From Sphingomonas sp. Root720 (lineage in GTDB: Bacteria; Pseudomonadota; Alphaproteobacteria; Sphingomonadales; Sphingomonadaceae): a DNA stretch of 64,000 bases. Shown one piece after another: positions 62,606-64,000 of the stretch (positions are counted from its first letter, which is position 1; every line of letters starts with the position of its first letter). Where the stretch lies: the NCBI RefSeq assembly GCF_001428605.1, contig NZ_LMID01000013.1, positions 512,106 through 576,105 of the forward strand. Direction: 5' to 3'. The translations under genes were made by a program, and so were the position numbers. The notes beneath the pieces were generated by a model that ran no database searches, was not told where the DNA came from, and saw only the letters and a program-made list of their open reading frames with translations.

Positions 62606-64000
62606 ATGATCCGCACCACCGCTCTCGCCCTCGTCCTCTCGGCGCTGTCGATGACGGCCGCCGTCGCACAGACCGAACCGAAGCGCCCCAGCTTCCCGTT
62701 CACGACCGACGTCGCCTACGACGCATCGAAGGTCGCGCCGTACAAGGGCAGGCACGCCGCCGCCTACGCTTATATCGACGCCAACAAGGATCGGGACGTC
62801 GCCAACGTCCAGCGCTGGGTGCGCCAGCGGTCGATCAGCGCGCAGAATGACGGCGTCGTCCAGATGGCCGAGATGCTCCGCGACGACCTCAAGGCGCTGG
62901 GCTTCAAGGAAGCCGAGCTGGTGCCGACCAAGCGCCATCCCGGCGTCTGGGGCTATTATGACGCCGGCGCGAAGACCACCATCGCCGTCTACATGATGTA
63001 CGACGTCCAGCCGATCGAGCCGACCGGGTGGAAGGTCGATGCCTTCGCGGGTACGATCGTGGAGGATCATCCGCTCGGCCGCGTGCTGATGGCGCGGGGC
63101 GCCACCAACCAGAAGGGGCCTCAGCGCATCTTCCTCAACGCGCTGCAGGCGATCATCGCGACCGAGAAGAAGCTGCCGGTCAACATCATGCTGCTGGCCG
63201 AGGGCGAGGAGGAGCTGGGCTCGCCCCATTATCCCGATCTGATCGCCAAATATGCCGATCGGCTGAAACGGGCCAATGGCGGGGTCATCTTCCCGATGAT
63301 GAGCCAGGCGCCGTCGGGTGGCGTGCAGATGACGCTCGGGGTGAAGGGCAACATCTATTTCGAGCTGGAGGCTCAGGGCGGCCCGCAGGGCGGCCCCAAG
63401 GACGCGGAGGTCCACAGCTCGTTCAAGGCGATCGTCGATGCGCCGGGCTGGCGGCTCGCCCAGGCGCTGGCCAGCCTGACGAGCCCGGACGGCAACACGA
63501 TCGTCGTGTCCGGCTATTATGATTCGATCCGCCAGCCTACCCAGGAAGAGCAGGAGCTGATCAACGGCGTCCTGCCCGGCTGGACCGCGCGCGAGCCGGA
63601 GCTGCGCAAGTCGCTGGGCGTCGACAAGTGGATCGACGGCCTCAGCGGCCGCGCCGCCATCACCGAATATCTGTTCGATACGACGCTGAACATCGACGGC
63701 ATCTGGGGCGGCTATTCGGGCGAGGGCACCAAGACGATCCTGCCGCACAAGTTCACCGCCAAGCTGGATTCGCGGCTGGTGCCGAACCAGACGCCCGACG
63801 AGTCCGAACGGCTGATCCGCGCCCATCTGGACGCGAAGGGCTTTACCGACATCAAGCTGACGCGCCTGTCCGGTTATCCGCCGGCACAATCCTCGGTGAA
63901 GGCCGCGCTGGTGCAGGCGACGATCGGCACGTACCGCAAATATGGCATCACTCCGGACGTGATGCCGCGGCTGGCCGGCAGCGCGCCTTATTATGTGTTC
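62606..64000 (+). CDS. M20-family metallopeptidase-like protein, 3' end missing, atypical metal ligands
   Basis: 465 codons are present and the frame is still open at the window end. ATG 62606 is preceded by AGGGG and followed by a signal peptide ending AAVAQ. The fold matches M20 dipeptidases: AEGEEELGS (catalytic Glu pair), a dimerisation-domain His in PKDAEVHSSF and KTILPHKFTAKLDSRLVP. But the usual HxD reads MYD (VYMMYDVQP), the usual D-x-KG reads NQKG (RGATNQKGP), and the third Asp position is not evident. Either a divergent subfamily with changed metal use or a non-catalytic relative. Likely cotranscribed with the M14 gene. Confidence 0.82.
   Translation, partial: MIRTTALALVLSALSMTAAVAQTEPKRPSFPFTTDVAYDASKVAPYKGRHAAAYAYIDANKDRDVANVQRWVRQRSISAQNDGVVQMAEMLRDDLKALGFKEAELVPTKRHPGVWGYYDAGAKTTIAVYMMYDVQPIEPTGWKVDAFAGTIVEDHPLGRVLMARGATNQKGPQRIFLNALQAIIATEKKLPVNIMLLAEGEEELGSPHYPDLIAKYADRLKRANGGVIFPMMSQAPSGGVQMTLGVKGNIYFELEAQGGPQGGPKDAEVHSSFKAIVDAPGWRLAQALASLTSPDGNTIVVSGYYDSIRQPTQEEQELINGVLPGWTAREPELRKSLGVDKWIDGLSGRAAITEYLFDTTLNIDGIWGGYSGEGTKTILPHKFTAKLDSRLVPNQTPDESERLIRAHLDAKGFTDIKLTRLSGYPPAQSSVKAALVQATIGTYRKYGITPDVMPRLAGSAPYYVF

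Noticed and set aside
59556-62669. 1037-codon open frame on the minus strand
   Set aside because: It is antisense to the M14 peptidase gene; the translation is His/Arg/Asp-rich with no family features. Long antisense frames are common in GC-rich genes.

Overview
The window is GC-rich DNA with long, tightly packed operons (many ATGA/TGATG start-stop overlaps), several large TonB-dependent receptors, a FecI-FecR-FecA type signalling set and many aromatic-catabolism families. Together these point to an alphaproteobacterium of the Sphingomonadales (Sphingomonas/Sphingobium/Novosphingobium/Rhizorhabdus-like). This placement is inferred from gene content and style; no rRNA or other phylogenetic marker is present, and I see no tRNA, IS element or CRISPR array.

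Layout. 1-4119: 3' part of a giant RTX protein, probably exported by type I secretion. 4654-9276: a compact operon with a thermostable-hemolysin family protein, an unusual fusion of an acyl-adenylating domain to a haem-oxygenase-like diiron oxidase domain, an SDR, a periplasmic TPR protein and a methyltransferase. This is the best candidate for an undescribed small-molecule pathway. 9290-14488: DUF2141 protein, Cu/Zn superoxide dismutase, then ECF sigma factor / FecR anti-sigma / STN-containing TonB transducer. 14546-15087: a PAP2 phosphatase broken by a frameshift. 15166-22000: nitrilase-family amidase, RraA-family protein and TonB receptor (minus strand), followed on the plus strand by LysR, a TfdA/TauD-type dioxygenase, another LysR and an MFS transporter.

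23.5-55.4 kb is a catabolic island. It holds a class III extradiol dioxygenase, RidA and LigJ-like hydratase operon with an AAHS transporter; two LigI-like lactonases; four RraA-family (CHA/HMG aldolase-like) proteins across the window; four related glutathione S-transferases; three double-EthD proteins plus two other dimeric alpha-beta barrel-like proteins; a CoA transferase; a GntR regulator with a CMD / enoyl-CoA hydratase / Rieske oxygenase operon; ferBA-like hydroxycinnamate genes beside a MarR regulator; a quinohaemoprotein alcohol dehydrogenase; and an IorAB-like molybdenum hydroxylase. The simplest reading is uptake of plant or lignin-type aromatics, side-chain removal (FerA/FerB), oxidation of alcohols and aldehydes, ring cleavage, and funnelling through a gallate/protocatechuate 4,5-cleavage type lower pathway (LigI, LigJ and RraA/LigK steps) to pyruvate and oxaloacetate. 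The true substrate is not shown by the sequence. A recurring AAGGTCATAAAGATAT-like intergenic motif may tie several of these operons together.

55.5-64.0 kb is a peptide-utilisation locus: an amidohydrolase of the Xaa-dipeptidase/imidazolonepropionase-like type, a TonB receptor, an M14 carboxypeptidase and an M20-fold protein that lacks several standard metal ligands and runs off the end of the window.
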